Shown piece by piece: positions 37,445-48,454 of a stretch of 64,000 bases of DNA. A model generated the notes under the pieces. That model was not told the DNA's origin. It saw only the letters and a list, made by a program, of their open reading frames with translations, and made no database searches. The translations under genes and the position numbers were made by a program. The stretch's first letter is position 1. Every line of letters begins with the position of its first letter. Where the stretch lies: positions 124,001-188,000 of the forward strand of contig NZ_RCVQ01000006.1 of the NCBI RefSeq assembly GCF_016107285.1. The letters are read 5' to 3'. The DNA comes from Roseomonas sp. KE0001 (GTDB lineage Bacteria > Pseudomonadota > Alphaproteobacteria > Acetobacterales > Acetobacteraceae).

Positions 37445-38485
37445 TCAGCCCGGCTCGGTCAGCGCGTCCAGGTCGAGCGTGGAGCGCCGGCCGAGATCGG
37501 CGCCATGCTCGCGCAGGAACCGGTCCGCCGCCTCCCGCCCGGTGTCGCGCAGCAGCGTCAGGAAGGCCCATTCGGCGTTCAGCTTGGAGCCCTGCCCGAG
37601 CTCCGCCAGCGCCGTGCTGGCGATGCGGTGGATGCGCATCCGGGCCCAGAGCGCCCCCTCGCACTGGCCGGGCTGCGCCACCTGGCGCAACACCGCGATC
37701 ATGCGCAGCTCCTTCAGCAGCGGCGCGTTGAAGGAGATCTCGTTCAGCCGGCTGGCGATCTCGCTGGCCGTGCGCGGCGTCTCCGCCCGCTCCACGGGGT
37801 TGATCTGCACCAGGATGGTGTCGTGCGAGTCGCATTCCCGCACCAGGGGCATGATGGTCGGGTTGCCGGAATAGCCGCCGTCCCAATAGGGCTCGCCCTC
37901 GATCTCCACCGCCTGGAACAGCGTCGGCAGGCAGGCCGAGGCAAGCAGGACCGGGGGCGTGATCTCGGCATTGCGGAAGATGCGCGGCTGGCCGGTGCGG
38001 ACCCGCGTGGCGGTGACGAAGAGGCGGATGGGCGCCCGGGCCAGGGCGCCGAAGTCGATGGCCTCGTCGAGGATGCGCGACAGCGGATTGGTGCCGCGGG
38101 GATTGAGGTCATAGGGCGAGAAGACCCGCGCCAGCATCTCCAGCCCCTGATAGACGGGCGAGTTGTCGAGCGACCAGTTGCCGAGCAGCACATCGAGCGG
38201 GCCGCGCCGCAGCGGGCTGAGCAGGGCGGCCTCGGAGACGCGGCGCCAGAAGGCCTCCAGCGCGGCGCGGGCGGCCTCGCGGCCGCCCCGCGCATGGGCG
38301 GCGACCAGCACGGCGGCGTTCATCGCCCCGGCCGAGGTGCCCGAGATGCCGTCGGGCAGCAGCCACTCCTCCTCCAGCAGGCGGTCCAGCACGCCCCAGG
38401 TGAAGGCGCCATGGGCGCCGCCGCCCTGCAGGGCGAGGTCGATCGGGAGGGCATTGCGGGGATCGGGGCGGGGACCGGGCTGCAT
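37445..38485 (-). CDS. Patatin-like phospholipase
   Basis: A 346-residue serine hydrolase. The oxyanion loop [13 protein letters not shown] (Gly21-Gly23), the nucleophile elbow ISGTSAGAM (Ser51) and the dyad Asp202 in WDGGYSGNP are all intact, so the Ser-Asp catalytic pair is complete. No signal peptide or autotransporter domain is present, so a cytoplasmic or membrane-peripheral lipase is expected. It is divergent from acsA. Similar proteins in Acetobacteraceae are annotated as patatins of unknown substrate; some are linked to polyhydroxyalkanoate metabolism. Confidence 0.88.
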   Translation of the reverse strand: MQPGPRPDPRNALPIDLALQGGGAHGAFTWGVLDRLLEEEWLLPDGISGTSAGAMNAAVLVAAHARGGREAARAALEAFWRRVSEAALLSPLRRGPLDVLLGNWSLDNSPVYQGLEMLARVFSPYDLNPRGTNPLSRILDEAIDFGALARAPIRLFVTATRVRTGQPRIFRNAEITPPVLLASACLPTLFQAVEIEGEPYWDGGYSGNPTIMPLVRECDSHDTILVQINPVERAETPRTASEIASRLNEISFNAPLLKELRMIAVLRQVAQPGQCEGALWARMRIHRIASTALAELGQGSKLNAEWAFLTLLRDTGREAADRFLREHGADLGRRSTLDLDALTEPG

Positions 38486-38683
38486 GGCGGCAGTCTGGCC
38501 CCGCCCGCCGGAGGACGGAAGCCCGTTCGGACCGCCCCGACTGGGCCTCGCCCCGCTCCCCGCCCGCCGGTGTTTTCACCCGCGCGCCGCCCCTTCACCT
38601 TGACGGCGCCCCCGCCCACTTGCCCCAATGGACGGCAATCGCGGCCCCGCTTCCTGCCCAAGGCCGCCCGAGCGGAGGAACCC

Positions 38684-40618
<1,935 letters not shown>

Positions 40619-40736
40619 GGCGGCGCGGGGACCGGAAGGGCGTGATGGAGCAGGATCGCCCCCCCGTCCGCTGCCGGGGATGGCCGGCCGGGCGGGGAAG
40701 CGCCCGCAGGCCCCTGCCGCCGCGCCGGGCCGGCGC

Positions 40737-41618
40737 GTGACGGAGCACCATGTCATCGCCTCGGGCGGCTTCTCGGCCGGCATCCGCGCGCTGGGCGCCG
40801 AGCTGACCAGCCTGCGCGACGACCGCGGCGCCGAATGGCTCTGGCAGGCGGGGCCGGAATGGCGCCGCCATGCCCCGGTGCTGTTCCCGATCGTCGGCCG
40901 GCTGGCGGGGGACCGGCTGCGCCATGCCGGGCGCGAGCACCGGCTGACGCAGCACGGCTTCGCCCGTGACCGCCGCTTCGCCTGGGTGCGGCGCGACGCG
41001 GACCGATGCCGCCTGCGCCTGGCCGACGACGCCGCGAGCCGCGACGCCTTTCCCTTCGGCTTCGTGCTGGAGCTGGACTACGCCCTGGCGGGGCCCCGCC
41101 TGACCGTCACCGCCATCCTCTCCAATCCCGGGGCCGAGCCGTTGCCCTGCGCCCTTGGCGCGCATCCGGCCTTCCGCTGGCCGCTGCCGCACGGCCCAGG
41201 CGAGAGGCCGGCGGAGAAGGCGGCGCACCGGCTGGTGCTGGAGCGGGCGGAGGCCGGGCCGTTGCGCCGCCTGCGCGACGGCCTGCTGCGGCCGGAGCCG
41301 GAGCCGCCGCCCTTCGCGGAGCGGGTCTGGCCGCTCTCGCCGGACCTTTTCGCCGGGGATGCGCTGATCCTTCCCCGCCTCGCCAGCCGCGCCATCCGGT
41401 TCGAGGCGCCGGGCCGCGGGCTGACCCTGTCCTGGGAGGGCTATCGCGACCTGGGCCTCTGGTCGAAGCCGGAGGGTGCCGATTTCCTCTGCATCGAGCC
41501 CTGGTACGGCATGGCCAGCCCGGAGGGATGGCAGGGCGATTTCGTGGACAAGCCCGGGCTGATGCTGCTGGCGCCCGGCGAGAGCCGGCGGCTGGCCTGG
41601 AGCGTGGCGCTCGACTGA
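40737..41618 (+). CDS. Aldose 1-epimerase family protein
   Basis: A 293-residue beta-sandwich protein of the galactose mutarotase superfamily, LacX-like branch. Motifs are HAPVLFPIVGRLAGD (sugar-contact Arg), LTQHGFARDRRF (catalytic His), GAHPAFRWPL (second His) and CIEPWYGMASPEGW (Glu region). It probably mutarotates a free hexose. The GTG at 40737 is a likely start; an ATG at 40680 is in frame but adds a basic Pro-rich stretch. It follows acsA by 118 bases. Confidence 0.85.
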   Translation: MTEHHVIASGGFSAGIRALGAELTSLRDDRGAEWLWQAGPEWRRHAPVLFPIVGRLAGDRLRHAGREHRLTQHGFARDRRFAWVRRDADRCRLRLADDAASRDAFPFGFVLELDYALAGPRLTVTAILSNPGAEPLPCALGAHPAFRWPLPHGPGERPAEKAAHRLVLERAEAGPLRRLRDGLLRPEPEPPPFAERVWPLSPDLFAGDALILPRLASRAIRFEAPGRGLTLSWEGYRDLGLWSKPEGADFLCIEPWYGMASPEGWQGDFVDKPGLMLLAPGESRRLAWSVALD

Positions 41619-41650
41619 GCGGCGAGGCAGACCCGAGGGGAGAAGCGAGG

Positions 41651-42469
41651 ATGGCGACCGCCTTCATCTGTACCGCCTGCGGCACGCAGTATCCGCCCGG
41701 CGAGGCGCCGCCCCTGACCTGCCCGGTCTGCCAGGACGAGCGGCAGTTCATCCCCGAGACCGGCCAGGGCTGGACCGACCCCGAGACGCTGGCGCGGCAC
41801 CACCGGCCGGTGCTGAAGCTGGAGCACGGGCTGCTCGGCCTCGGCTGCACGCCGGACTTCGCCATCGGCCAGCGGGCGCTGCTGCTGCGCGCGGCGGGCG
41901 GCAACATCCTCTGGGATTGCGTGGCCTTCCTGGACGAGACGCTGGTGGCGCTGATCCGCGCCTTCGGCGGCCTCTCGGCCATCGCCATCTCCCATCCGCA
42001 TTACTACACCACCATGCTGGAATGGAGCCGCGCCTTCGGCGGCATCCCGATCCACCTGCACGCCGCCGACCGTGAATGGGTGATGCGCCCGGGCCCGGAG
42101 ATCCTGTTCTGGGAGGGCGAGACGCGGCGCATCGCCCCCGGCATCACGCTGATCCGCGCCGGCGGGCATTTTCCCGGCGGCACGGTGCTGCACGCCGCCG
42201 AGGCCAATGAGGGGCGTGGCGCCCTGCTGGCCGGCGACATCCTGCAGGTGGTGGCCGACCGGCGGCATCTCGGCTTCATGCGCAGCTACCCGAACCTTGT
42301 CCCGCTCGGGGAGGCGGCGGTGCGCGGCATCGGCACGGCGCTGGAGCCCTGGTCCTTCGAATCGGTGCATGGCGCCTTCTGGGGCCGTGTCATCCCCACC
42401 GGTGGCAAGCAGGCGGTGAGGGCCTCGATCGGCCGGCACATCGCCGCCCTTCAGCGCCCCTGGCCCTGA
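41651..42469 (+). CDS. Metallo-beta-lactamase fold protein with N-terminal zinc ribbon
   Basis: A 272-residue protein. A rubredoxin-like ribbon uses Cys7, Cys10, Cys24 and Cys27. The MBL fold follows, but the usual HxHxDH metal site reads SHPHYYTT (His115, His117), without the Asp and the third His. Downstream GGHFPGG (His173) and AGDILQV (Asp196) are kept, and a late SVHGAFWG may offer one more His. It could bind one metal or act as a non-classical hydrolase. The ATG follows GAAGCGAGG. The stop codon lies inside a tandem repeat. Confidence 0.8.
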   Translation: MATAFICTACGTQYPPGEAPPLTCPVCQDERQFIPETGQGWTDPETLARHHRPVLKLEHGLLGLGCTPDFAIGQRALLLRAAGGNILWDCVAFLDETLVALIRAFGGLSAIAISHPHYYTTMLEWSRAFGGIPIHLHAADREWVMRPGPEILFWEGETRRIAPGITLIRAGGHFPGGTVLHAAEANEGRGALLAGDILQVVADRRHLGFMRSYPNLVPLGEAAVRGIGTALEPWSFESVHGAFWGRVIPTGGKQAVRASIGRHIAALQRPWP

Positions 42470-42500
42470 TCCCTCGGCCCTGATCCCTTGGCCCTGATCC
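42461..42500. repeat. 14-bp tandem repeat, three copies, spanning a stop codon
   Basis: GGCCCTGATCC recurs at 42462, 42476 and 42490 with a 14-base period. The first copy contains the MBL gene's TGA (42467-42469). The copies differ by one or two bases. It fills most of the gap before the GST gene. Confidence 0.8.
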
Positions 42501-42550
42501 GCACGCAGGCGTGCATCGCGCCCGGCCGGGGCGGCTGGCAGGCTGGCGGC

Positions 42551-43213
42551 ATGGAATACGTCCTCTACACCGACCGCCGCTCGGGCGGCGCGATCGTCGA
42601 GATCGCCCTGGCGGAGATGGGCCGGGAGGCCGAGCTCCGCCCCGTGCCGATCGAGCGGGACGGGCAGCTCGATGCCGCCTACCGGCGGATCAACCCGATG
42701 GGCCGGGTGCCCAGCCTGATCCTGCCCGATGGCACCGTCGTCACCGAGTCGCTGGCCATCCTGCTGGCGCTGGAGGCGCGGCACCCCGAGGCAGGGCTGC
42801 TGCCGGCGGCCACCGACCCCGCCCGCGCCACGGCGCTGCGCTGGATGACGCTGGCCGCCGCCGAGATCTATCCCTGCGTCACCCGCGCCGATTATCCGGA
42901 GCGCTTCAGCGACGATCCGGCGCATGCGCCGGCGATCCGCGCGCGCGCCGTGAGCATGGCGCAGGAGCTGTGGCGGCTGATCGCGCGCGAGGCACGGCCG
43001 GACCCCTTCATCCTGGGGAAGCGCTTCTCCCTGGCCGACATCCCGCTCTCCGTGATGTCGCGCTGGATGGGGGCCGAGGCCTGGATGCCGCGCGAGGCGC
43101 CGGCGATCCAGGCCCTGGCCCGCGCCGTGGCGCTGCGGCCCCGGGCGGGGGCGGCCTGGGCCCGGCACTTCGACGTGCCGGCGGCGCCCGGACAGGGCGG
43201 CCCTAGGCCTTGA
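42551..43213 (+). CDS. Glutathione S-transferase family protein
   Basis: A 220-residue protein. The thioredoxin-like N-terminal domain has YVLYTDRRSGGAIVEIALAE and the conserved INPMGRVPSLILPDGTVVTESLAIL (cis-Pro and glutathione gamma-Glu contact at ES). The all-helical C-terminal domain has FSLADIPLSVMSRW, an N-capping-box variant. The residue that activates the thiol is unclear (Tyr6 or Ser10), so its enzyme activity is uncertain. Its stop overlaps the convergent receptor gene by 11 bases. Confidence 0.85.
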   Translation: MEYVLYTDRRSGGAIVEIALAEMGREAELRPVPIERDGQLDAAYRRINPMGRVPSLILPDGTVVTESLAILLALEARHPEAGLLPAATDPARATALRWMTLAAAEIYPCVTRADYPERFSDDPAHAPAIRARAVSMAQELWRLIAREARPDPFILGKRFSLADIPLSVMSRWMGAEAWMPREAPAIQALARAVALRPRAGAAWARHFDVPAAPGQGGPRP

Positions 43214-44444
43214 CCAGCGGGCAGCCGCCCTGGTCCATCGGGCGGAAGGCCTCCTCCGCCGCCACGGTGCCGACCAGCTTGTAGTAGTCCCAGGGCCCCT
43301 TGCTCTCCTCCGGCCGCTTCACCTGGAAGAGATAGGCCGGGTGGATCTTGCGGCCATCGGCGCGCAGCGTGCCGGGACCGAAGCAGTCGTCATCGGTCGG
43401 CATCGCCTTCATCCGCGCGATGGCGGCGCGGCCCGAGGCCCTGGTCTGCGCCACGCCGAGATCCGAGGCCGCCTTCAGGTAGTGCAGCACGGCGGAATAG
43501 GTGCCGGCATGCTCCTGGTTGGGCCAGTTGGTCGGCACCTTGTCCTTCACCCGGTTCAGGAAGGCGCGGGTGCGGTCGTTCAGGTCCCAGTAGAAGGCCT
43601 CGTTCAGCAGCAGGCCCTGGGCGGCGGGCAGGCCCATGGCGTGGATGTCGCAGAGGAAGGCGATCAGGGCGAGCATCTTCTGCCGCCGCGTCAGGCCGAA
43701 TTCCTGCGCCTGCTTGACGCAGTTCACGGTGTCCGCCCCCGCCGTCGCCAGCGCCACGACCTTGGCGCGGGAGGACTGCGCCTGCACCAGGTAGGAGGAG
43801 AAGTCGGTGGTGCCGGGGAAGGGGAAGCGCACGCTGCCCGCCACCTTGCCACCGGCCGATTGCAGCGCCGCCGCCGTGTCGCGCTCGAGCTGATGGCCGA
43901 AGCTGTAATCGGCGGTCAGGAAGAAGAAGCTGTCGTCGCCGGCGCGGGCGGCCGCCTTGCCGACCACGTTGGCGCACATCCAGGTGTCGTAGGTCCAGTG
44001 CACCAGGTTGGTGGTGCATTGCGGGCCGGTCAGCACCGCGCTGGCCGGCCCGGAGGCCAGCACGACCTTGTCCTTCTCCTGCGCCAGGTTGGCGACGGCC
44101 AGCGCGACGGCGCTGTTGTTCACCTCCGTCACCGCGTCGACGCCGTCCTGGTCGAACCAGCGACGGGCGATGCCGAGGCCGACATCGGCCTTGTTCTGAT
44201 GATCGGCCTGCAGGATCTCGACGGTGATGCCGCGCGCCTCCAGGCCGAGATCGGCCACCGCCTGCCGGGCGCAGGCGACGGAGGTGGGGCCGGAGGTGTC
44301 GCGATAGGGGCCGGAGAAATCCGCCAGCACGCCGATCTTCAGGATCCGCCCCGCGCCCTGCGCACGCGAGCGCCCCGGCAGGGCCGCCAACGCGGGCAGC
44401 GCGGCGCCCGCGACCATCAGGTCACGGCGGCTGAACTTCCTCAT
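43203..44444 (-). CDS. Branched-chain-type ABC transporter substrate-binding protein
   Basis: A 413-residue periplasmic receptor of the Leu/Ile/Val-binding family. MRKFSRRDLMVAGAALPALAALPG is cut short here by rule of length: residues 1-28 form a Tat signal (SRRDLM) ending SRAQ. The mature part has LKIGVLADFSGPYRDTSGP, the family strand near VEILQADHQNKADVG, and GDDSFFFLTADYSFGHQ. Many such receptors in Roseomonas-like genomes bind aromatic acids or amides. The ATG at 44444 follows GGAGAGAACGG. No permease or ATPase genes are adjacent. Confidence 0.9.
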   Translation of the reverse strand: MRKFSRRDLMVAGAALPALAALPGRSRAQGAGRILKIGVLADFSGPYRDTSGPTSVACARQAVADLGLEARGITVEILQADHQNKADVGLGIARRWFDQDGVDAVTEVNNSAVALAVANLAQEKDKVVLASGPASAVLTGPQCTTNLVHWTYDTWMCANVVGKAAARAGDDSFFFLTADYSFGHQLERDTAAALQSAGGKVAGSVRFPFPGTTDFSSYLVQAQSSRAKVVALATAGADTVNCVKQAQEFGLTRRQKMLALIAFLCDIHAMGLPAAQGLLLNEAFYWDLNDRTRAFLNRVKDKVPTNWPNQEHAGTYSAVLHYLKAASDLGVAQTRASGRAAIARMKAMPTDDDCFGPGTLRADGRKIHPAYLFQVKRPEESKGPWDYYKLVGTVAAEEAFRPMDQGGCPLVKA

Positions 44445-44650
44445 CCGTTCTCTCCAAGAATGCCATGCCGGCCCGTCTCGCCGGGGCCGCTTCGCCGCAT
44501 GATGCAAAGGTCTCGCCTGGCGACGCAAGCCCGCACCGGATGGGGCGGATATCGATCCGGCCTAGGCCGCGCCGCCCCGCCCGGCTAGTGCTGCGGCCTG
44601 GCTCCGCTCCCGCTGCGGGACAAGAAGGGCCGGAAGGGTGGAGCCTCGCC

Positions 44651-45550
44651 ATGACCGCAATCCCGCGCCCGGGCCTGCTGCCCGCCGGCGCGCCCGGCGG
44701 CATCGCCATGATGCTGCTCGGCGTGCTGCTCTTCGCGGTGAACGACACGCTCGGCAAATGGCTGGTCGGCGGCTACGCGGTGGGCCAGCTTCTGCTGGTG
44801 CGCAGCATCTCCGGCCTGTGCTGCATGGCGCCGCAGATCCATCGCATCGGCCTGTTCGGCCTGCTCTCGGCGCCGCGGCCGGGTCTGCAACTGCTCCGCG
44901 TCCTGTTCTCGACCCTGGAGACGTCGCTCTTCTTCTGGGCCATCGGCAGCCTGCCGCTCGCCGAGGTGATCACCTACTACATGGCCGGCCCGATCTACGT
45001 CACCGCCCTCTCGCCCTTCCTGCTGGGCGAGAGGGTGGGATGGCGGCGCTGGACGGCGGTGGCGGTGGGCTTCGGCGGCGTGGTGCTGGCGCTGCATCCC
45101 TCGCCCGGCTCGCTCTCCCTCGGCGCCGTCTGCGCGCTGGCCGGAAGCTTCAGCTATGCCTGCTTCCTGGTCATGACCCGCAAGCTCGCCGGCACGCCGG
45201 GCACGGTGCTGATCACGGCGCAGCTCCTCGCCGCCCTCGCCTTCGGCGCCGCGCTGACGCTGGCGCAGGGCTGGACCACGCCGGGCCCGCTCGACCTGGC
45301 GCTGATGCTGTTCCTCGGCCTCGGCTCGCTCTGCGGCAATCTCTGCGTCAACCAGGCGCTGCGGCTGGCGCCGGCCTCGGTGGTGGTCCCCTACCAGTAC
45401 ACGCTGATCCTCTGGGGCATGCTCTTCGGCTACCTGTTCTTCGACGAGGTGATCGGCCCGCTGACCCTGGCCGGTGCCGCCGTCATCGTCGGCGCCGGGC
45501 TGTTCATCTTCCTGCGCGAGCAGCAGTTGCGACACCAGGAGAAGGCGTAA
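44651..45550 (+). CDS. EamA/DMT family transporter
   Basis: A 299-residue membrane protein with ten helices in two EamA halves. The first half ends VITYYMAGPIYVTALSPFLLGERVGWRRW and the second ends VVVPYQYTLILWGMLFGYLFFDEV, each the family's duplicated motif. DMT carriers export or take up small metabolites. The ATG at 44651 starts just before the first helix; the longer frame is not needed. It stands between the divergent receptor gene and the convergent export protein gene. Confidence 0.88.
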   Translation: MTAIPRPGLLPAGAPGGIAMMLLGVLLFAVNDTLGKWLVGGYAVGQLLLVRSISGLCCMAPQIHRIGLFGLLSAPRPGLQLLRVLFSTLETSLFFWAIGSLPLAEVITYYMAGPIYVTALSPFLLGERVGWRRWTAVAVGFGGVVLALHPSPGSLSLGAVCALAGSFSYACFLVMTRKLAGTPGTVLITAQLLAALAFGAALTLAQGWTTPGPLDLALMLFLGLGSLCGNLCVNQALRLAPASVVVPYQYTLILWGMLFGYLFFDEVIGPLTLAGAAVIVGAGLFIFLREQQLRHQEKA

Positions 45551-45554
45551 GGGC

Positions 45555-48392
45555 CTACTTCGACGAGCGCGCGATCACCGAGAGCGCCGCGGCGCTGATC
45601 GAGATCTGGCCCAGGGTCTGCGTCAGGTCGCGGATGAAGCCCCAGGTCTCGTAGGGCGAGGGATCCTGCGGAACGACGACCAGGCTGCCCGGCGGGATCG
45701 GCGGCCCGCCGCCCTGCCAGGAGCCGATCCCCGACGGCACGCTCTGGCCGTTCGGCAGCACGACGAAGGCGCGCCCGCCATCGGCGAAGCGCTGCGCCCC
45801 GCCGGAGGCGCGGACATAATCGGCCGCCTTCCAGCCGGTGGAGAACTGCAGGCTGCCCGGGTTCAGCACCGCGCCCACCACCGTCACCTCGTTCGGCCGC
45901 TTCGGGATGGCGATCAGGTCCCCCGGCTCCAGCAGGACGTCGAGATCGGGCCGCGCGGCGAGGATGACGGGATTGGCCTCGACCACCATGCGCCCGGCCG
46001 CCCGCGCCTCGCGCAGCGAGCCCGCCAGCTCCCGCCCGGCGGTGATGGCGCCGCCGAGGTCGAGCCCGCCCGCCTTGCTGCCGGCCACCGCCTGCCCCGC
46101 CGCCACCTGGATCAGGCTCTGCTCCAGCTCCCGCGCGGTGCGGGCGAAGCCGTCCTGCTGCCGCTGCCGGACGCTCTCGCGGGTGAAGACGGCGCCGTAG
46201 GGATAGGCCTGGGGCGAGAGGCCGCCGGCGCGGGCGATGAGCTCGGAGAAGCGCTCGCCCCGGCGGATGTCGTAGGTGCCGGGCCGCATGAACTCGCCGA
46301 CCAGCGTCACCGGCCCGCTGTCGCGGTCGCCGAAGCCGCGCGGCAGGCGGATGGCGTCGCGCGGGGAGAGGCGGATGGCGGCGAAATTGCCACTGCGCAG
46401 ATCGAGCAGCAGGCGGTTGAGCGGGATCGCCCCGGCCTGTTCCAGCGGCTCGCGCGAGAGCTCGACCGCCGAGAGGTCCGCCGTGTCGGTGGCGCCGCCG
46501 GCGGCGGCCAGCACCTGGTCGAGGCCGGTATCGTCCAGGATGGGATAGAGGCCGGGCAGCCGCGCCTCGCCCGAGATCAGCACCGACTGGTCGAGCAGGA
46601 AGGGCAGCAGCGCCGGATAGTCGAGAAAGAGCTGCGGGCAGGGCGGCGCGCCGAGGTCGGGGAAGCCGGCGCCGCGCGCATGGGCGAAGCGCGCCGGCGA
46701 GGAGCGCGCCGCGACGGAGAGGGTCTGCAGCGCCGGGCAGGCGGTGTCGGGCGGCGCGCCCTGGCCGGCGGCGCCGGGGAGGGTGCCAGGGAGGCTGCCA
46801 GGCAGGGCCACCGGCAGCGCCGGGGCCGGGGCCTCGCCGCGCAGGGCGCGCTGCACCGGCGGGCTGGCCAGCCAGAGCACGTCGGCCTGGGAGAGCAGGA
46901 TGACCTCGTCGCTCTCCTCCAGCTTGAGGTCGGCCTGGCGCCGCAGCACGCGGCCGAGATCGAAGCCGAGGAAGCGCCGCACCCGCGTCGCCGCGTCCAC
47001 CCGCCAGACCACGCCGAGCCGCACATAGGGATCGGGCTTCACCAGGCGCGGATCGGCGAGCAGGCGGGAGAGGGCGGCGCCGGTGGCGGCGCGGGTCAGC
47101 GGCGTGGCGACATGGCCGGCGAGGCGGATCTGCCCGGCGGCGACATCGGCCCCCGGCTGCACCACCAGCGTGTCGCCGCGCCGCAGCCGGGTGGCGGCGC
47201 CGGCCTCGGCGTAGCTGCGTCGGCCGGCGCTGTCGGTGCCCTGCAGCAGGAAGCGGTTGCCGGCGGGCCGCAGCGGCTGGCCGGCGAGGCGCAACAGGGC
47301 CTCGAGCGGCGCGCTGGCGGCGCCGGCCGGCAGCTCGTAGATGCCCGGCCGCGTCACCTCGCCCCCCACGGCGACCGTGGCGCCGAGCGGCGGCACCACC
47401 ACGCGCTCGCCCTCGCGCAGCGCCAGGTCCGGCATGCCCGGCTCGGTGCCGATGACGGCGTAGAGGTCGATGACGCGGCTGCCGCGCGGCCCGTCGACCC
47501 GGATGGCGCGCAGCGAGCCGGTGCGCTTCACGCCCCCCGCCTGCGCCAGCGCATCGAGCACCGAGGTCATGGCGGGCAGGGATTGCAGGCCCGGCCGCAC
47601 CACCTCGCCGGCGACGAGGACGCCGATCTGCCGCACCTGCCCGACCGAGACATAGGCCTCCGACCCGCCCAGCTCGCGCGCCACCCGCGCCTCGATGTCG
47701 GCGCGCAGCTCGCGGAGCGTGCGCCCGGCGGCGGCGAAGGGCGGCAGGTCGGGCAGCAGCAGCGTGCCGTCGCGCGTGACGCGCAGCGCCTGGCTCTGCC
47801 GGGTGCGACCGCGGATGCTGATCAGCACCTCGTCGTCGCGGCCGAGGACATAGTCGTCCGGCAGGCCGCCGACCGCGGCCGGCGACGGCGGGGCGGCCGC
47901 GATCTCGCGGAAGGTGTCGTAGCCGAACTGCCGCAGCGGCGCCTCCAGCCGCGCGGCGTAGAAGGCCTCGGTGTGCGACAGCGGCTCGGCGGCCGGCGGC
48001 GGCGAGAAGACGGCGTGCGGGACGGGGGAGGCGACAGCGGACGCGGCGGGGGACGCCGGGGGCGGGGCGGCGGGCGGCGGGGCGCGCCCCCCGCCCGAGG
48101 CCTCTAGGATGCGCTGCAGGATGTCCTGCTGCATCGCCGGCGGCAGGCTCGGCAGCGGCATGCCGCCGGGCAGCACGCTGGGCAGGCTGGGGGGCGAGAG
48201 CAGCGGACTCGGGACCTGCCCGCCCGGCGGCCCGTTCGGGGGCGCCGCGAACCCGGGCGCCTGCGCCCCCGCCCCGCCCGCCTGCAGCATCAGGATCCCG
48301 GCGAGAATCAGGCGGCCGCCCCGCCGGAGGACGGTGGCGGAGGAAGGCGGGTGCGCGGCGGGGGAAAGGAAAGGCGGCAAGTCCTGGAGCAC
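45555..48392 (-). CDS. Polysaccharide export protein with multiple SLBB domains (OPX family)
   Basis: A 945-residue protein, about 2.5 times the size of E. coli Wza. A signal-like segment (about residues 26-44) is followed by a Pro/Ala-rich region and the Poly_export domain (DDYVLGRDDEVLISIRG, about 178 onward). Six SLBB-type repeats begin near residues 257 (VAGEVVRPG), 339 (VGGEVTRPG), 421 (LAGHVATPL), 604 (ISGEARLPG), 694 (LVGEFMRPG) and 837 (VVGAVLNPG). No lipobox is obvious. Such proteins form the periplasmic and outer-membrane channel for exopolysaccharide. It is divergent from the biosynthesis genes across a 62-base promoter region. Confidence 0.9.
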   Translation of the reverse strand: MLQDLPPFLSPAAHPPSSATVLRRGGRLILAGILMLQAGGAGAQAPGFAAPPNGPPGGQVPSPLLSPPSLPSVLPGGMPLPSLPPAMQQDILQRILEASGGGRAPPPAAPPPASPAASAVASPVPHAVFSPPPAAEPLSHTEAFYAARLEAPLRQFGYDTFREIAAAPPSPAAVGGLPDDYVLGRDDEVLISIRGRTRQSQALRVTRDGTLLLPDLPPFAAAGRTLRELRADIEARVARELGGSEAYVSVGQVRQIGVLVAGEVVRPGLQSLPAMTSVLDALAQAGGVKRTGSLRAIRVDGPRGSRVIDLYAVIGTEPGMPDLALREGERVVVPPLGATVAVGGEVTRPGIYELPAGAASAPLEALLRLAGQPLRPAGNRFLLQGTDSAGRRSYAEAGAATRLRRGDTLVVQPGADVAAGQIRLAGHVATPLTRAATGAALSRLLADPRLVKPDPYVRLGVVWRVDAATRVRRFLGFDLGRVLRRQADLKLEESDEVILLSQADVLWLASPPVQRALRGEAPAPALPVALPGSLPGTLPGAAGQGAPPDTACPALQTLSVAARSSPARFAHARGAGFPDLGAPPCPQLFLDYPALLPFLLDQSVLISGEARLPGLYPILDDTGLDQVLAAAGGATDTADLSAVELSREPLEQAGAIPLNRLLLDLRSGNFAAIRLSPRDAIRLPRGFGDRDSGPVTLVGEFMRPGTYDIRRGERFSELIARAGGLSPQAYPYGAVFTRESVRQRQQDGFARTARELEQSLIQVAAGQAVAGSKAGGLDLGGAITAGRELAGSLREARAAGRMVVEANPVILAARPDLDVLLEPGDLIAIPKRPNEVTVVGAVLNPGSLQFSTGWKAADYVRASGGAQRFADGGRAFVVLPNGQSVPSGIGSWQGGGPPIPPGSLVVVPQDPSPYETWGFIRDLTQTLGQISISAAALSVIARSSK

Positions 48393-48454
48393 CGTGGCGG
48401 TAGCGGTGGAGGTTAAAAGCTCGCTCGCAAAATCGTGACCAATGGTTTATCAGC
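48393..48454. promoter_or_regulatory. Divergent promoter region of the polysaccharide locus
   Basis: This short AT-richer spacer must drive both the SLBB export gene and the heparinase-led series. On the minus strand TTGGTC and TTTTAA with 18 bases between form a possible promoter for the export gene. No regulator site is recognisable. Confidence 0.35.

Noticed and set aside
37421-38683. N-terminal extension of the acetyl-CoA synthetase frame
   Set aside because: It is antisense to patatin, and the standard Acs N-terminus starts at 38684 with a good ribosome site.
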